Below, piece after piece: positions 42,099 through 49,951 of a stretch of 64,000 bases of DNA. How positions within the stretch are numbered: the first letter of the stretch is position 1; each line of letters opens with the position of its first letter. The notes beneath the pieces are model-generated. The model had not been told where the DNA came from. It did not search any database and saw nothing but the letters and a program-made list of their open reading frames with translations. Both the position numbers and the translations under genes were made by a program. This DNA is from Nesterenkonia halophila. GTDB taxonomy: Bacteria > Actinomycetota > Actinomycetes > Actinomycetales > Micrococcaceae. The stretch lies in the NCBI RefSeq assembly GCF_009467795.1, contig NZ_WIAX01000013.1, positions 124,001 to 188,000 of the forward strand, read 5' to 3'.

Positions 42099-43481
42099 GT
42101 GCGTCTTGCAGACATCACTCGATCGCGAGCGCGCTCCCTCGCCGGAGCCGCCGCATCCCTGGCCCTGGCAGGGAGCGTCATGGCCATGGGAGCACCCGCC
42201 GCGGCGACCGCGACCGCCGAGCCCGACGTCGCCCCCGGCGAGGTGGAGTCCCACAACATGGAGCACGTCACCAACGTGCCGCAGAGCGGCGCGCTGACCG
42301 GCACCGGCTCGGACCTGGCCTTCCAGGGCGAGTACGCCTACGCCGGCAACTACGACGGCTTCACCGTCTACGACCTCTCCGACCCCGAGCAGCCGGACCC
42401 GATCACCCAGGTCTACTGCCCGGGCGCGCAGAACGACGTCTCGGTGCACGGCGACATCCTGATCACCTCCACCGACTCGCGGATGGAGGACGACAGCTGC
42501 GGCGCCGACTACACCTCGAACACCGAGGACTACTGGGAGGGTCTGCGGATCTTCGACATCAGCGACCCGGCGAACCCGCAGTACGTGCAGTCGGTGGAGA
42601 CCAAGTGCGGCTCGCACACCAACTCCCTGGCACCGACGAAGAACGACAAGGACCTCTACGTCTACGTCTCCTCGTACTCGCCGAGCGACCAGCTGGCGAA
42701 CTGCCAGCCGCCCCATGACCAGATCTCGGTGGTCAAGATCCCCACCGACGACCCGGCCTCGGCCGCCGTCGTCAGCGAGCCGACCCTCTTCCCGGACGGC
42801 GGATACGAGGGCGGCGAGGGCGCGGCCAGCGCGACCTCGGGATGCCACGACATCACCACGTTCGTGAAGCACGACCTCGCCGCCGGCGCCTGCATGGGCG
42901 ACGGCATCCTGATGGACATCTCCGACCGGGAGAACCCCGAAGTCATCGACACCGTCCGCGACACCGAGAACTTCGCGTTCTGGCACTCGGCGACGTTCAG
43001 CAACGACGCCAGCAAGGTCGTCTTCACCGACGAGCTCGGCGGAGGCGGCTGGGCCACCTGCACCGACGAGTTCGGCTCCGAACTCGGCGCGAACGCCATC
43101 TATGAGATCGAGGACGGCGAGATGGAGTTCGCCTCCTACTACAAGATCCCGCGGACCAACACCGAGGAGGAGAACTGCGTGGCCCACAACGGCTCGCTGA
43201 TCCCGGTGAAGGGCCGCGATCTGATGGTCCAGTCCTGGTACCAGGGCGGCACCTCGGTGTTCGACTTCACCGACCCGGAGAACCCGGAGGAGGTCGCCTG
43301 GTTCGACCGCGGCGAGGGGCTGAGCGACGGCGGCACGTGGTCCTCGTACTACTACAACGGCTACGTGTACTCCAACGATCTCGACCTGGGGCTCGACGTC
43401 TTCCGCCTCGACGATTCGATCGACGGCAAGGCGAAGACCAACCTCAAGGAGCTCAACCCGCAGGGTCAGCAGAAGTTCTGA
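42099..43481 (+). CDS. Secreted LVIVD-repeat beta-propeller protein
   Basis: The start is a GTG at 42099, preceded by AAGGAGGTGA, a full match to the anti-Shine-Dalgarno; an upstream ATG would make this site coding. The product has 460 residues: a signal peptide (AGAAASLALAGSVMAMGAPA, cleavage near AAA), then repeated blades with the family motif (VYDLSDPEQP, IFDISDPANP, LMDISDRENP, VFDFTDPENP). Cys and His residues recur (TKCGSHTNSLAP, SGCHDITTFVKHD). It is very acidic, with many Asp and Glu. The role is unknown; extracellular binding is the usual suggestion. Divergent pairing with DUF305 hints at a shared surface or metal function. Confidence 0.85.
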   Translation: MRLADITRSRARSLAGAAASLALAGSVMAMGAPAAATATAEPDVAPGEVESHNMEHVTNVPQSGALTGTGSDLAFQGEYAYAGNYDGFTVYDLSDPEQPDPITQVYCPGAQNDVSVHGDILITSTDSRMEDDSCGADYTSNTEDYWEGLRIFDISDPANPQYVQSVETKCGSHTNSLAPTKNDKDLYVYVSSYSPSDQLANCQPPHDQISVVKIPTDDPASAAVVSEPTLFPDGGYEGGEGAASATSGCHDITTFVKHDLAAGACMGDGILMDISDRENPEVIDTVRDTENFAFWHSATFSNDASKVVFTDELGGGGWATCTDEFGSELGANAIYEIEDGEMEFASYYKIPRTNTEEENCVAHNGSLIPVKGRDLMVQSWYQGGTSVFDFTDPENPEEVAWFDRGEGLSDGGTWSSYYYNGYVYSNDLDLGLDVFRLDDSIDGKAKTNLKELNPQGQQKF

Positions 43482-43507
43482 TCCGCGCCTGAGCACCTCT
43501 TCCCCGC

Positions 43508-43567
43508 GATGAGCCCGCGGCACGGGCGGGAATACGACGTCGTTCCCCCTCGTGCCGCGGGCTCTTC
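43508..43567. repeat. 60-bp type-A palindrome, copy 2
   Basis: It begins GATGAGCCCGCGGCACG and ends CGTGCCGCGGGCTCTTC, with the inner GGGAA/TTCCC pair and the central TACGACGTCG. It lies between convergent stops at 43481 and 43583. Length, outer GATGA, inner GGGAA and central CGAnnTC match the copies at 41193 and 45693, while the stem bases differ in paired fashion. Confidence 0.8.
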
Positions 43568-43582
43568 CGTCTGTGGGGCCGT

Positions 43583-45643
43583 TCAGCGTTCGGCGACGAC
43601 GGCGACGTCGCCGGCCGGCACCCGCAGGCTCCGGCGGATCCGACGCCCGGAGATCAGCTCCTCGCCGCGGGCCGGCACCCGGACCTCGGCGTCGGAATGG
43701 TTCAGCAGGAACAGGAAGCTCGCGCCGTCGACGCCGTGCCGGCGCACCGCCTCCAGCTCGGCCGGGGCGCCGTCGACCACCGGGGCGACGCCGGCGTCGG
43801 ACAGCAGCCGGTCGACGAGGCTCGCGAGCCCTGCGGCGCCGGGCCGCGTGCCGACGTACCAGGCCGCTCCCTCGCCGACGTCGCGCCGGGTGACCGCCGG
43901 CAGCCCGGCCAGCGGCCCCTCGGCCCAGCGGCGCACCGCCTCCGCGCCTTCCAGGCGGGTCTTCTCCGCCCAGACGCTCGCCGAGGTGCCGTCGTCGAGC
44001 GCGCGGACCTCCTCGCCCTGCATCGGGTGGAACTCCTCGGTGCGCACGCCCAGCAGCTCGCGGAAGGCCCCGGGGTGGCCGCCCAGCCGCACGGCGTCCT
44101 CGGCGTCGACGATGCCGCTGAACCAGGTGATCAGCACCTGCGTGCCGGCCTCCGCCGCCGCGGCGATCCGTGCGGCGTGCTCGTCGCGGACCAGATGCAG
44201 CGTCGGCACCACCGCCGCACGGTAGGTGCTCAGGTCCGCCGAGGGGTGGACGACGTCGACGGCGACGCCGGCCCGCCACAGCGCGCGATACCAGTGCAGC
44301 ACCTCCTCCATGTAGGAGACGTCGTTGCGCGGATGGGAGTCGAGCTCGGCGGCCCACCAGGCCTCGTAGTCGACCACCAGGGCGACGTCGGCGGCCACCT
44401 GCGCGCCGCGCACCGGCGCCAGCCGACGCAGGATCTCGCCGAGGCGCACAGTGGACCGCCACACGTCGGTGTCGGTGCCGGCATGCGGGACCATCGCCGA
44501 GTGGTGCTTCTCCGCCCCGCGGGCCGACTGCCGCCATTGGAAGAACATCACCGCATCGGCGCCGCGGGCGACGTGGGCCAGCGAGTTGCGCAGCATCTCC
44601 TGCGGGGACTTCGCGCGGTTGTGCAGCTGCCAGTTCACCGCCGAGGTGGAGTGCTCCATGAGCATCCAGGGCTTGCCGCCGGCGACGCCGCGGGTCAGGT
44701 CCGCGCTGAAGGACAGCTCGACGTGCCGCTCGTCGTCGGCGGCGATCGTGTAGTGGTCGGTGGCGATGACGTCGAGGATGTCCGCCCCCTGTTCGGTCCA
44801 GCGGAAGTAGTCCATCCACTTGGTGCTGGAGGTGGCCATCAGGTTCGTCGTCAGCGGCACGCCCGGGGTGATCTCGCGCAGCACCTCGGCCATCGCGCGG
44901 CAGTGCGCCAGCAGCTCGTCGGAGGAGAAGCGCGCGAAGTCGAGCTGCTGGGCGGGATTGACGAACATCGGTGCAGTCCGCGGCGGCAGGATCTCGGCGA
45001 AGTCGCTGTAGCGCTGCGACCAGAACGCCGTGCCCCAGGCGCGGTTGAGCTCCTCGACCTCGCCGTAGGTCTGCTCGAGCCAGCGGCGGAAGGCGGCCGC
45101 GGCGTCGTCGGAATAGTCATGCGGCACATGGCAGCCGAGCTCGTTGTCGATGTGCCAGAGCCGCAGCGCCGGGTGCTCGGCGTAGCGGGTCGCGATCGCA
45201 CGCGTCATCCGCAGCGCGTACTCGCGGTAGAGCGGGCTGGAGACCGAGTAGGCCTGCCGCGCGCCGGGATGCAGCACGGTGCCGTCGGCGGTCTCCGGCA
45301 GGATCTCCGGGTGTCGGTGGGTCAGCCAGGGCGGCGGGGAGGCCGTCGCCGTGGCCAGGGCGACGCCGACGCCGGCGGCGTGCAGCCGATCCATCGTCTC
45401 GTCGAGCCAGCCCCAGTCGTATTCGCCCTCGCACGGCTCGAGCATCGCCCAGGAGAAGATCCCGACGCTGACCAGGTTCACCCCGGCCTCGCCCATGAGC
45501 TCGACGTCCTCGAGCCGGACCTCCTGCGGCCACTGCTCGGGGTTGTAGTCTCCGCCGAAGGCCAGCCCGGGCACTGCCGGCCAGGTCGGGCGGTCGGCGG
45601 CACGGTGGGCGGATGACGGGCGATGCCACGATGGAAAGCGCAT
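43583..45643 (-). CDS. Beta-galactosidase, glycoside hydrolase family 42
   Basis: The start is placed at the ATG at 45643, giving 686 residues, the GH42 norm; it lies seven bases after a TAGCCT -10 and may be leaderless. The catalytic barrel is clear: LAFGGDYNPEQWPQEV, VSVGIFSWAMLEPCEGEYDW, acid/base Glu in LRLWHIDNELGCHVPHDYS and nucleophile Glu in GKPWMLMEHSTSAVNWQ, then AVMFFQWRQSARGAEKHHS. The trimerisation and C-terminal beta domains follow. There is no signal peptide, so it cleaves imported beta-galactosides in the cytoplasm. Galactose would pass to the galK and galT products encoded 8 kb away. Confidence 0.96.
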   Translation of the reverse strand: MRFPSWHRPSSAHRAADRPTWPAVPGLAFGGDYNPEQWPQEVRLEDVELMGEAGVNLVSVGIFSWAMLEPCEGEYDWGWLDETMDRLHAAGVGVALATATASPPPWLTHRHPEILPETADGTVLHPGARQAYSVSSPLYREYALRMTRAIATRYAEHPALRLWHIDNELGCHVPHDYSDDAAAAFRRWLEQTYGEVEELNRAWGTAFWSQRYSDFAEILPPRTAPMFVNPAQQLDFARFSSDELLAHCRAMAEVLREITPGVPLTTNLMATSSTKWMDYFRWTEQGADILDVIATDHYTIAADDERHVELSFSADLTRGVAGGKPWMLMEHSTSAVNWQLHNRAKSPQEMLRNSLAHVARGADAVMFFQWRQSARGAEKHHSAMVPHAGTDTDVWRSTVRLGEILRRLAPVRGAQVAADVALVVDYEAWWAAELDSHPRNDVSYMEEVLHWYRALWRAGVAVDVVHPSADLSTYRAAVVPTLHLVRDEHAARIAAAAEAGTQVLITWFSGIVDAEDAVRLGGHPGAFRELLGVRTEEFHPMQGEEVRALDDGTSASVWAEKTRLEGAEAVRRWAEGPLAGLPAVTRRDVGEGAAWYVGTRPGAAGLASLVDRLLSDAGVAPVVDGAPAELEAVRRHGVDGASFLFLLNHSDAEVRVPARGEELISGRRIRRSLRVPAGDVAVVAER

Positions 45644-45650
45644 TCTTCTG

Positions 45651-45656
45651 AGGCTA
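45651..45656 (-). promoter_or_regulatory. -10 box of the apparently leaderless GH42 gene
   Basis: TAGCCT on the minus strand is separated from the ATG at 45643 by seven bases; no Shine-Dalgarno is visible upstream. Confidence 0.4.
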
Positions 45657-45692
45657 TAGGTGGCCCGCCTCATGCGCAATGGAAAATCGTGC

Positions 45693-45752
45693 GATGACTC
45701 GGCGGAAAGTATGGGAAAGCGAGCTCATTCCCACACTTTCCGCCGAGCCATC
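45693..45752. repeat. 60-bp type-A palindrome, copy 3
   Basis: It begins GATGACTCGGCGGAAAGTA and ends CTTTCCGCCGAGCCATC, with inner GGGAA and TTCCC and the centre AGCGAGCTCA. Unlike the other copies it lies between two minus-strand genes, after the stop at 45872 and before the GH42 promoter. The rest of 45644-45871 shows no gene. Confidence 0.8.
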
Positions 45753-45871
45753 GGGGCCCGCGGGCTCCTCGCCCGGACCGGAGCTCGACGTCGACGACTG
45801 CTTGCCGTCGCGCACCGAAGAAACCCAGGATGCCCGGACCGGGTGAGGAGATCGGGGTGATCAGAAGCTGA

Positions 45872-47170
45872 TCACTGCATGGCCTGCTCCATCTCGTCGA
45901 CCATGCCCTCGGCTGCCTCCTGCGGGGACTGCCGCTCGAAGTAGACCTCGAGCTCGTAGCGCTGCAGGATCGACTGCATCTCGCTGAAGCCCGGCGCGGG
46001 GACCGGCTCGGGCTCGCCCAGCTCCGGCTCGATCTCCTCGATGAACTCCGCCGACGTCTGATCGGAGCCTTCCAGCTCCGGCATGACCGCCTCGCGGACG
46101 TCGAGGTTGCTGGGCAGGCCGCGGTCGGTGAGGTTGAGCTTGCCGGCCTCCTCGGAGTTGACCATGAAGTCGATGAACTCCTGGGCCTCCTCCGGGTGGT
46201 CGGTGCCGGCCGAGGCCGACATCATCATCGTGGACTTGTACCACATGCCGTTGTCCTCGGCGGCGCCGGTCTCCGACGGCATCCGCAGCGGGACCATGTC
46301 GACGCCGGCGGCGCCGGAGATGGCGCCGAGCTGGTTGGTCCACCACATGCCCATGGCGACCTCGCCCTTGCCGGTCATCGACTCGTCCGGCCCCGGCGTC
46401 TGGTCCTCGGCGATGACCGAGGCCGGCGGGTAGGCCTCGCCCTCCATCAGCTGCAGACGCTCCTCGAAGTACTGGGCGGCGTCGGCGGCCTCGAAGCCGA
46501 GCTCGCCGTCCTCGGTGGTCAGGTGCTTGCCCTGCTGGCGGAGCCAGATCTGCAGGTCGGCGGGCTGCCCCGGGCCGGTGGCCCCGTAGACGCCGTCGAC
46601 CTCCTCAGTGATGGTCGAGGCGATCTCCTCGTAGTCCTCCCAGGTCCAGGTGGAGTCGTCGGGCATCTCGACGCCGGCCTCTTCGAAGATCTCCGGGTTG
46701 GCCATCATGACCATGGCGTTGATGCCGGTGGTGACCGCCATCAGCCCGTCCTCAGTGGTGCCGTTGGCGACCGAGGACTCCTCCATCGCCGAGGTGTCGA
46801 CCTGGTCGAGCTCCAGCAGCGCGCCGCGCGAGGCGTACTCGCTCAGGTACTGAGCGTCCATCTGGATGATATCCGGGGCGTCGTTCGCCGCGGTCTGCGT
46901 GGCCAGCTGGTCCCAGTATCCGGCCCAGTCGCCGTACTCGGTCTCGATGGAGATGTCCGGGTGCTCCTCCTCGAAGGCGTCGACGATCTTCTCCGTCGCC
47001 TGATGGCGGGAGTCCGACCCCCACCAGGAGAAGCGCAGGCTGACCTCCCCGTCCTCGCCGCCCCCGCCGGAGCCGCAGGAGGTCAGGGCGAAGGTGCCGA
47101 CGAGGACCGAGGCGGCGAGCGCCGCGGGACGACGGCCGCGCAGGAGCCGGGACCGGGTGTTCTGGGACAT
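45872..47170 (-). CDS. Orphan extracellular sugar-binding lipoprotein (paralogue 1)
   Basis: The protein has 432 residues, with GGAGA before the ATG. The lipobox LTSC follows a hydrophobic stretch (ALAASVLVGTFALTSC), then a GGGGEDG linker. The mature cluster 1 binding protein includes LRFSWWGSDSRHQATEKIVD, DWAGYWDQLATQTAANDAPD, STWTWEDYEEI, IWLRQQGKHLTTEDGELGFE and DNGMWYKSTMMM. It is markedly acidic. It is a close paralogue of the protein at 48534 along its whole length. No permease genes are adjacent; GH42 and GH43 genes flank it, suggesting beta-galactoside or arabinoside capture. It probably shares permeases encoded elsewhere. Confidence 0.93.
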   Translation of the reverse strand: MSQNTRSRLLRGRRPAALAASVLVGTFALTSCGSGGGGEDGEVSLRFSWWGSDSRHQATEKIVDAFEEEHPDISIETEYGDWAGYWDQLATQTAANDAPDIIQMDAQYLSEYASRGALLELDQVDTSAMEESSVANGTTEDGLMAVTTGINAMVMMANPEIFEEAGVEMPDDSTWTWEDYEEIASTITEEVDGVYGATGPGQPADLQIWLRQQGKHLTTEDGELGFEAADAAQYFEERLQLMEGEAYPPASVIAEDQTPGPDESMTGKGEVAMGMWWTNQLGAISGAAGVDMVPLRMPSETGAAEDNGMWYKSTMMMSASAGTDHPEEAQEFIDFMVNSEEAGKLNLTDRGLPSNLDVREAVMPELEGSDQTSAEFIEEIEPELGEPEPVPAPGFSEMQSILQRYELEVYFERQSPQEAAEGMVDEMEQAMQ

Positions 47171-47263
47171 GGGATTCTCCGTCTGCTGATCCGGCGGAAC
47201 CCCGGGGTCGGGGTCCGCAATGGTCGTGGCGAGGAGACGGACATGGTCCGCCCCACCTCGAAT

Positions 47264-47309
47264 TGAATCGATTTTCCCCTACGCTAGTGTGACTGCGCTC
47301 ACCTGTCAA
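47264..47309 (-). promoter_or_regulatory. Promoter of binding-protein paralogue 1 with two regulator sites
   Basis: On the minus strand TTGACA (47309-47304), a 17-base spacer and TAGCGT (47286-47281). The spacer is filled by GTGAGCGCAGTCAC, a GTGA-N6-TCAC (CRP/GlxR-like) dyad. Just after the -10 is AAAATCGATTCA (47275-47264), a LacI-type operator with one imperfect half. The paralogue's promoter at 49855-49898 has the same order of elements. Confidence 0.65.
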
Positions 47310-47418
47310 CACGCCTCGGAAAGCGCCGTCCAGTGTGGAGCGTGCGACGGCGGGGCCCGCCCCTGCGACAGGCCGGCATCGGCCCACGACGGCGAGGCCG
47401 ATCGGCGACACCGCCGAT

Positions 47419-47476
47419 CCCCGAGTTCTCGCCACGTCACCGTGATAGAGCACGATGATTCTGCGAATTCTCGGGG
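47419..47476. repeat. 58-bp type-B palindrome, copy 2
   Basis: It has the same length and ends as the copy at 11281 (CCCCGAGTTCTCGC at one end, CTGCGAA-N2-CTCGGGG at the other) and a shared TGATT near the centre. The inner stem differs and pairs less well. It lies between the GH43 stop (47556) and the start of the binding-protein gene (47170), both on the minus strand. The rest of the 47171-47555 gap is the promoter region described separately. Confidence 0.7.
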
Positions 47477-47555
47477 ACCCAGGCGTCCGACGCCATCCGC
47501 CCCAGCACCCCGATGCGACTGCCCGAGGTCCGGGACCCCGGGACGGTCCGGGCCC

Positions 47556-48440
47556 TCAGCGCAGGCGCAGCCCGCCGGGGATCTCCTCCAGCTCGATGAA
47601 CATCGCCCGCTCCTCCGGAGTGCGGTTCGGGGAGTGCAGCGCCAGCAGCAGACGCCCGTCGAGCGCCCGGAAGATCATCCCGTGGCCGCCGTCGGCGGTG
47701 TAGAGCGGCTCCGGCTCGTGCCGCCAGGGACCCTCCACGCTCCCGGTGGTCGAGACCGCGACCCCCTGTGCGTAGCGGCCGCCGCGGAAGCTGGCCCAGA
47801 GCATGACCAGCGTGCCGTCGGCGGTGCGGTGCAGAAACGGGCCGTCGGTGACGAAGCCCGGCTCGTGGCCGGACGGGCGGATCTCCTCGGCCCAGGGCGC
47901 CTGCGAGGCGGTGAACAGCTCGATCGGCTCGCCGACGGCGGCGGTCAGGTCCTCGGCGAGCCGAACCGCGCAGACCGCGCCGTCGCGGATCTGGACCCAT
48001 TCATGGCAGAAGACCATCCACGGACGCCCTCGCGCGTCCACGTGGAGCGTGCCGTCCAGGCACTCCCAGTCGGCCGGAGTGACGGGCCCGTCGCTGTGCG
48101 GGGCGTAGGGTCCGGTCGGCTCGTCGGCGACCAGGATCTGGGTGCCGCGGCGGACCGCCGGGTCGTCGTGGCCGAAGGTAGCGAAGAGGAACCAGCGCCC
48201 GCGGTGCTCGTGGACCTCCGGAGCCCAGTACTGGGTCGTCGACCAGAAGTCCGACGGCGGACGGAAGGCCGGATGCGGGCCGCCCCAGACCTGCAGGTCG
48301 GGCGAGGAGTAGACGTCGAAGCCCGTGGCCGGCCCGCCCCAGATGTTCGGATCGGTGGACCCGACCAGCAGGTGCCGCCCCGTCGCCGGATCCGGCAGCA
48401 CGAAGGGATCGCGGATCTGGATCTCGTCGAGGCGCGGCAT
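47556..48440 (-). CDS. Glycoside hydrolase family 43 protein
   Basis: The ATG at 48440 is used (AAGGAG eight bases upstream), giving 294 residues, a single five-bladed propeller. GH43 landmarks are the general base Asp in IQIRDPFVLPDPATGRHLLV, the second Asp region near ECLDGTLHVDARGRPWMVF and YWAPEVHEHRGRWFLFATF. The general-acid position appears in GFVTDGPFLHRTADGTLVML, where Asp-Gly-Pro stands in place of the more usual Glu-Gly-Pro, seen in some subfamilies. It lacks a signal peptide, so it is cytoplasmic, acting on imported arabino- or xylo-oligosaccharides. Binding-protein paralogues flank it on both sides. Confidence 0.9.
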   Translation of the reverse strand: MPRLDEIQIRDPFVLPDPATGRHLLVGSTDPNIWGGPATGFDVYSSPDLQVWGGPHPAFRPPSDFWSTTQYWAPEVHEHRGRWFLFATFGHDDPAVRRGTQILVADEPTGPYAPHSDGPVTPADWECLDGTLHVDARGRPWMVFCHEWVQIRDGAVCAVRLAEDLTAAVGEPIELFTASQAPWAEEIRPSGHEPGFVTDGPFLHRTADGTLVMLWASFRGGRYAQGVAVSTTGSVEGPWRHEPEPLYTADGGHGMIFRALDGRLLLALHSPNRTPEERAMFIELEEIPGGLRLR

Positions 48441-48533
48441 ACACGGTGCTCCTTCCGGGGCGACGTTCCTCGAGACCGGAGGACTCAAGCCGATGGGCAG
48501 GACAGTGCCCCACGACCGGTCACCCCAGCCGAG

Positions 48534-49835
48534 TCACTCGAGCGCCTCCTGCATCTCCTGATACACGCTCTCGGCGGCCTCCTGCGGGCTCAGACGCTCG
48601 AAATAGAGCTCATCCTCATAGCGCATCATGATGTCCTGCAGCGTGGAGAAGCCCAGCGCAGGCACCGGCTCAGGTCCGGCCAGCTCATCCTCGATATCCT
48701 CGATGAACTCCGCGGACTTGAGATCCTGCCCCTCGATGGCGTCCAGGACGGCCTCGCGCACCTCCGTGTTCGCCGGGAGCCCCCGGTCGGTGAGCCCGAG
48801 CAGACCAGCGTCGACGTCGTTGACCATGAAGTCGACGAACTGCTGCGCCTCTTCAGGATGCTCGGTCCCTGAGGAGACGGAGAGGAACATCGAGGATTTG
48901 TACCAGAGACCGTTGTCCTGAGCCTGCCCCGTCCGGCTCGGAAAGCGCAGCAGCTCCATCTCGACGCCCGCCGACTCCGAGATGCCGGCCAAGGAGCTCG
49001 ACCACATGGGCGCCAGGGCAACCCGGCCGGTATGGATGAGCTGCTGCTCGGGGCTCGCCCCACGGTTCTCTGCCATGAGCCCGGCCGACGGCATGGCCCC
49101 CGAATGCATCATCTCCAGCCAGTAGTCATAGTACGCGGCGAGGTCCTCGACCTCGTATCCGAGCTCACCTTCCTCGGTGGTCAGGTGCTTGCCCTGTTGA
49201 CGCAGCCACACCTGGAATCCGCCGGGCTCGTTGGTTTCGTTGGTGCCGTACTCATCGTCGAGGCCGGTGCTGAGCTCCTCGGTGATCTCAGCGAAGTCCT
49301 CCCATGTCCAGGTGGTGTCGTCGGGCATCTCGACGCCGGCCTCGTCGAAGAGCTCGGGATTCGCACCCAGCGTCAGCGCATTGATGCCGGTGGTGATGCC
49401 GAAGAGCCCGTCCGCGGTGCGACCGTTGTCCAGCACCTCCTGGTCGAAGGCGGAGGTGTCGACGTCAGCGAGGTCCAGCAGGGCTCCGCGATCCGCATAC
49501 TCGCGCAGATACTTGTCGTCCATCTGGATGATGTCCGGGGCGTCTCCCCCGGCCGTCTGGGTGGCCAGCTGGTCCCAGTGGCCGCCGAAGTCCGCGTAGG
49601 ACCCCACCACCGAGATACTCGGATTCTCCTTCTCGAAGGCCTCGATGATCTCCTCTGTCTGCTGCACACGCAGGCCGCTCCCCCACCACGCGAACCTCAG
49701 TTCCACATCTTCGCCACCCCCGGACGCCTCCGAGCCCGAGGAGCATGACGTCAGGGCGAGCGCACCGACGACGAGCGCGGTCGTGCCGAGCGGCGGACGC
49801 GACCGCCCGGTCGACACTGAACGATGAACAGACAT
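48534..49835 (-). CDS. Orphan extracellular sugar-binding lipoprotein (paralogue 2)
   Basis: The start is the ATG at 49835 (GGGAGGG six bases upstream), giving 433 residues. The lipobox is LTSC after GTTALVVGALA. The mature part parallels paralogue 1 closely: LRFAWWGSGLRVQQTEEIIE, DFGGHWDQLATQTAGGDAPD, TTWTWEDFAEI, VWLRQQGKHLTTEEGELGYE, DNGLWYKSSMFL and LTDRGLPANTEVREAVLD. It is acidic and cell-surface anchored. It lies 93 bases upstream of the GH43 gene on the same strand, so it may deliver the GH43 substrate. No permease genes adjoin. Its promoter has the same architecture as that of paralogue 1, with a perfect TGAAACGTTTCA operator. Confidence 0.93.
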   Translation of the reverse strand: MSVHRSVSTGRSRPPLGTTALVVGALALTSCSSGSEASGGGEDVELRFAWWGSGLRVQQTEEIIEAFEKENPSISVVGSYADFGGHWDQLATQTAGGDAPDIIQMDDKYLREYADRGALLDLADVDTSAFDQEVLDNGRTADGLFGITTGINALTLGANPELFDEAGVEMPDDTTWTWEDFAEITEELSTGLDDEYGTNETNEPGGFQVWLRQQGKHLTTEEGELGYEVEDLAAYYDYWLEMMHSGAMPSAGLMAENRGASPEQQLIHTGRVALAPMWSSSLAGISESAGVEMELLRFPSRTGQAQDNGLWYKSSMFLSVSSGTEHPEEAQQFVDFMVNDVDAGLLGLTDRGLPANTEVREAVLDAIEGQDLKSAEFIEDIEDELAGPEPVPALGFSTLQDIMMRYEDELYFERLSPQEAAESVYQEMQEALE

Positions 49836-49854
49836 GAAGAACCCTCCCATGGCG

Positions 49855-49898
49855 TGAAACGTTTCATCACCCTAGGCGTGACATGAGTCACGACTCAA
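49855..49898 (-). promoter_or_regulatory. Promoter of binding-protein paralogue 2 with two regulator sites
   Basis: On the minus strand TTGAGT (49898-49893), an 18-base spacer and TAGGGT (49874-49869). The spacer contains GTGACATGAGTCAC (49878-49891), a GTGA-N6-TCAC dyad. The perfect palindrome TGAAACGTTTCA (49855-49866) covers the expected start site, a classic LacI-family repression position. Confidence 0.7.
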
Positions 49899-49951
49899 TG
49901 GTGGACTTCATGCTGTTGAAGCATCACCTCATGCCGGCGGACGACCGTCGC

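Noticed and set aside
41193-45752. Type-A palindromes as insertion-sequence ends or MITEs
   Set aside because: There is no transposase remnant and no visible target-site duplication, and each copy is a single continuous hairpin rather than two ends around an interior.
41193-47476. Palindrome family as a CRISPR array
   Set aside because: The copies are over 2 kb apart, separated by genes, with no regular spacers and no cas genes.
45872-49835. Paralogous binding-protein genes as a recent tandem duplication that also copied GH43
   Set aside because: GH43 is present once and the two proteins differ at many positions along their length, so the duplication is old or the genes were assembled separately.
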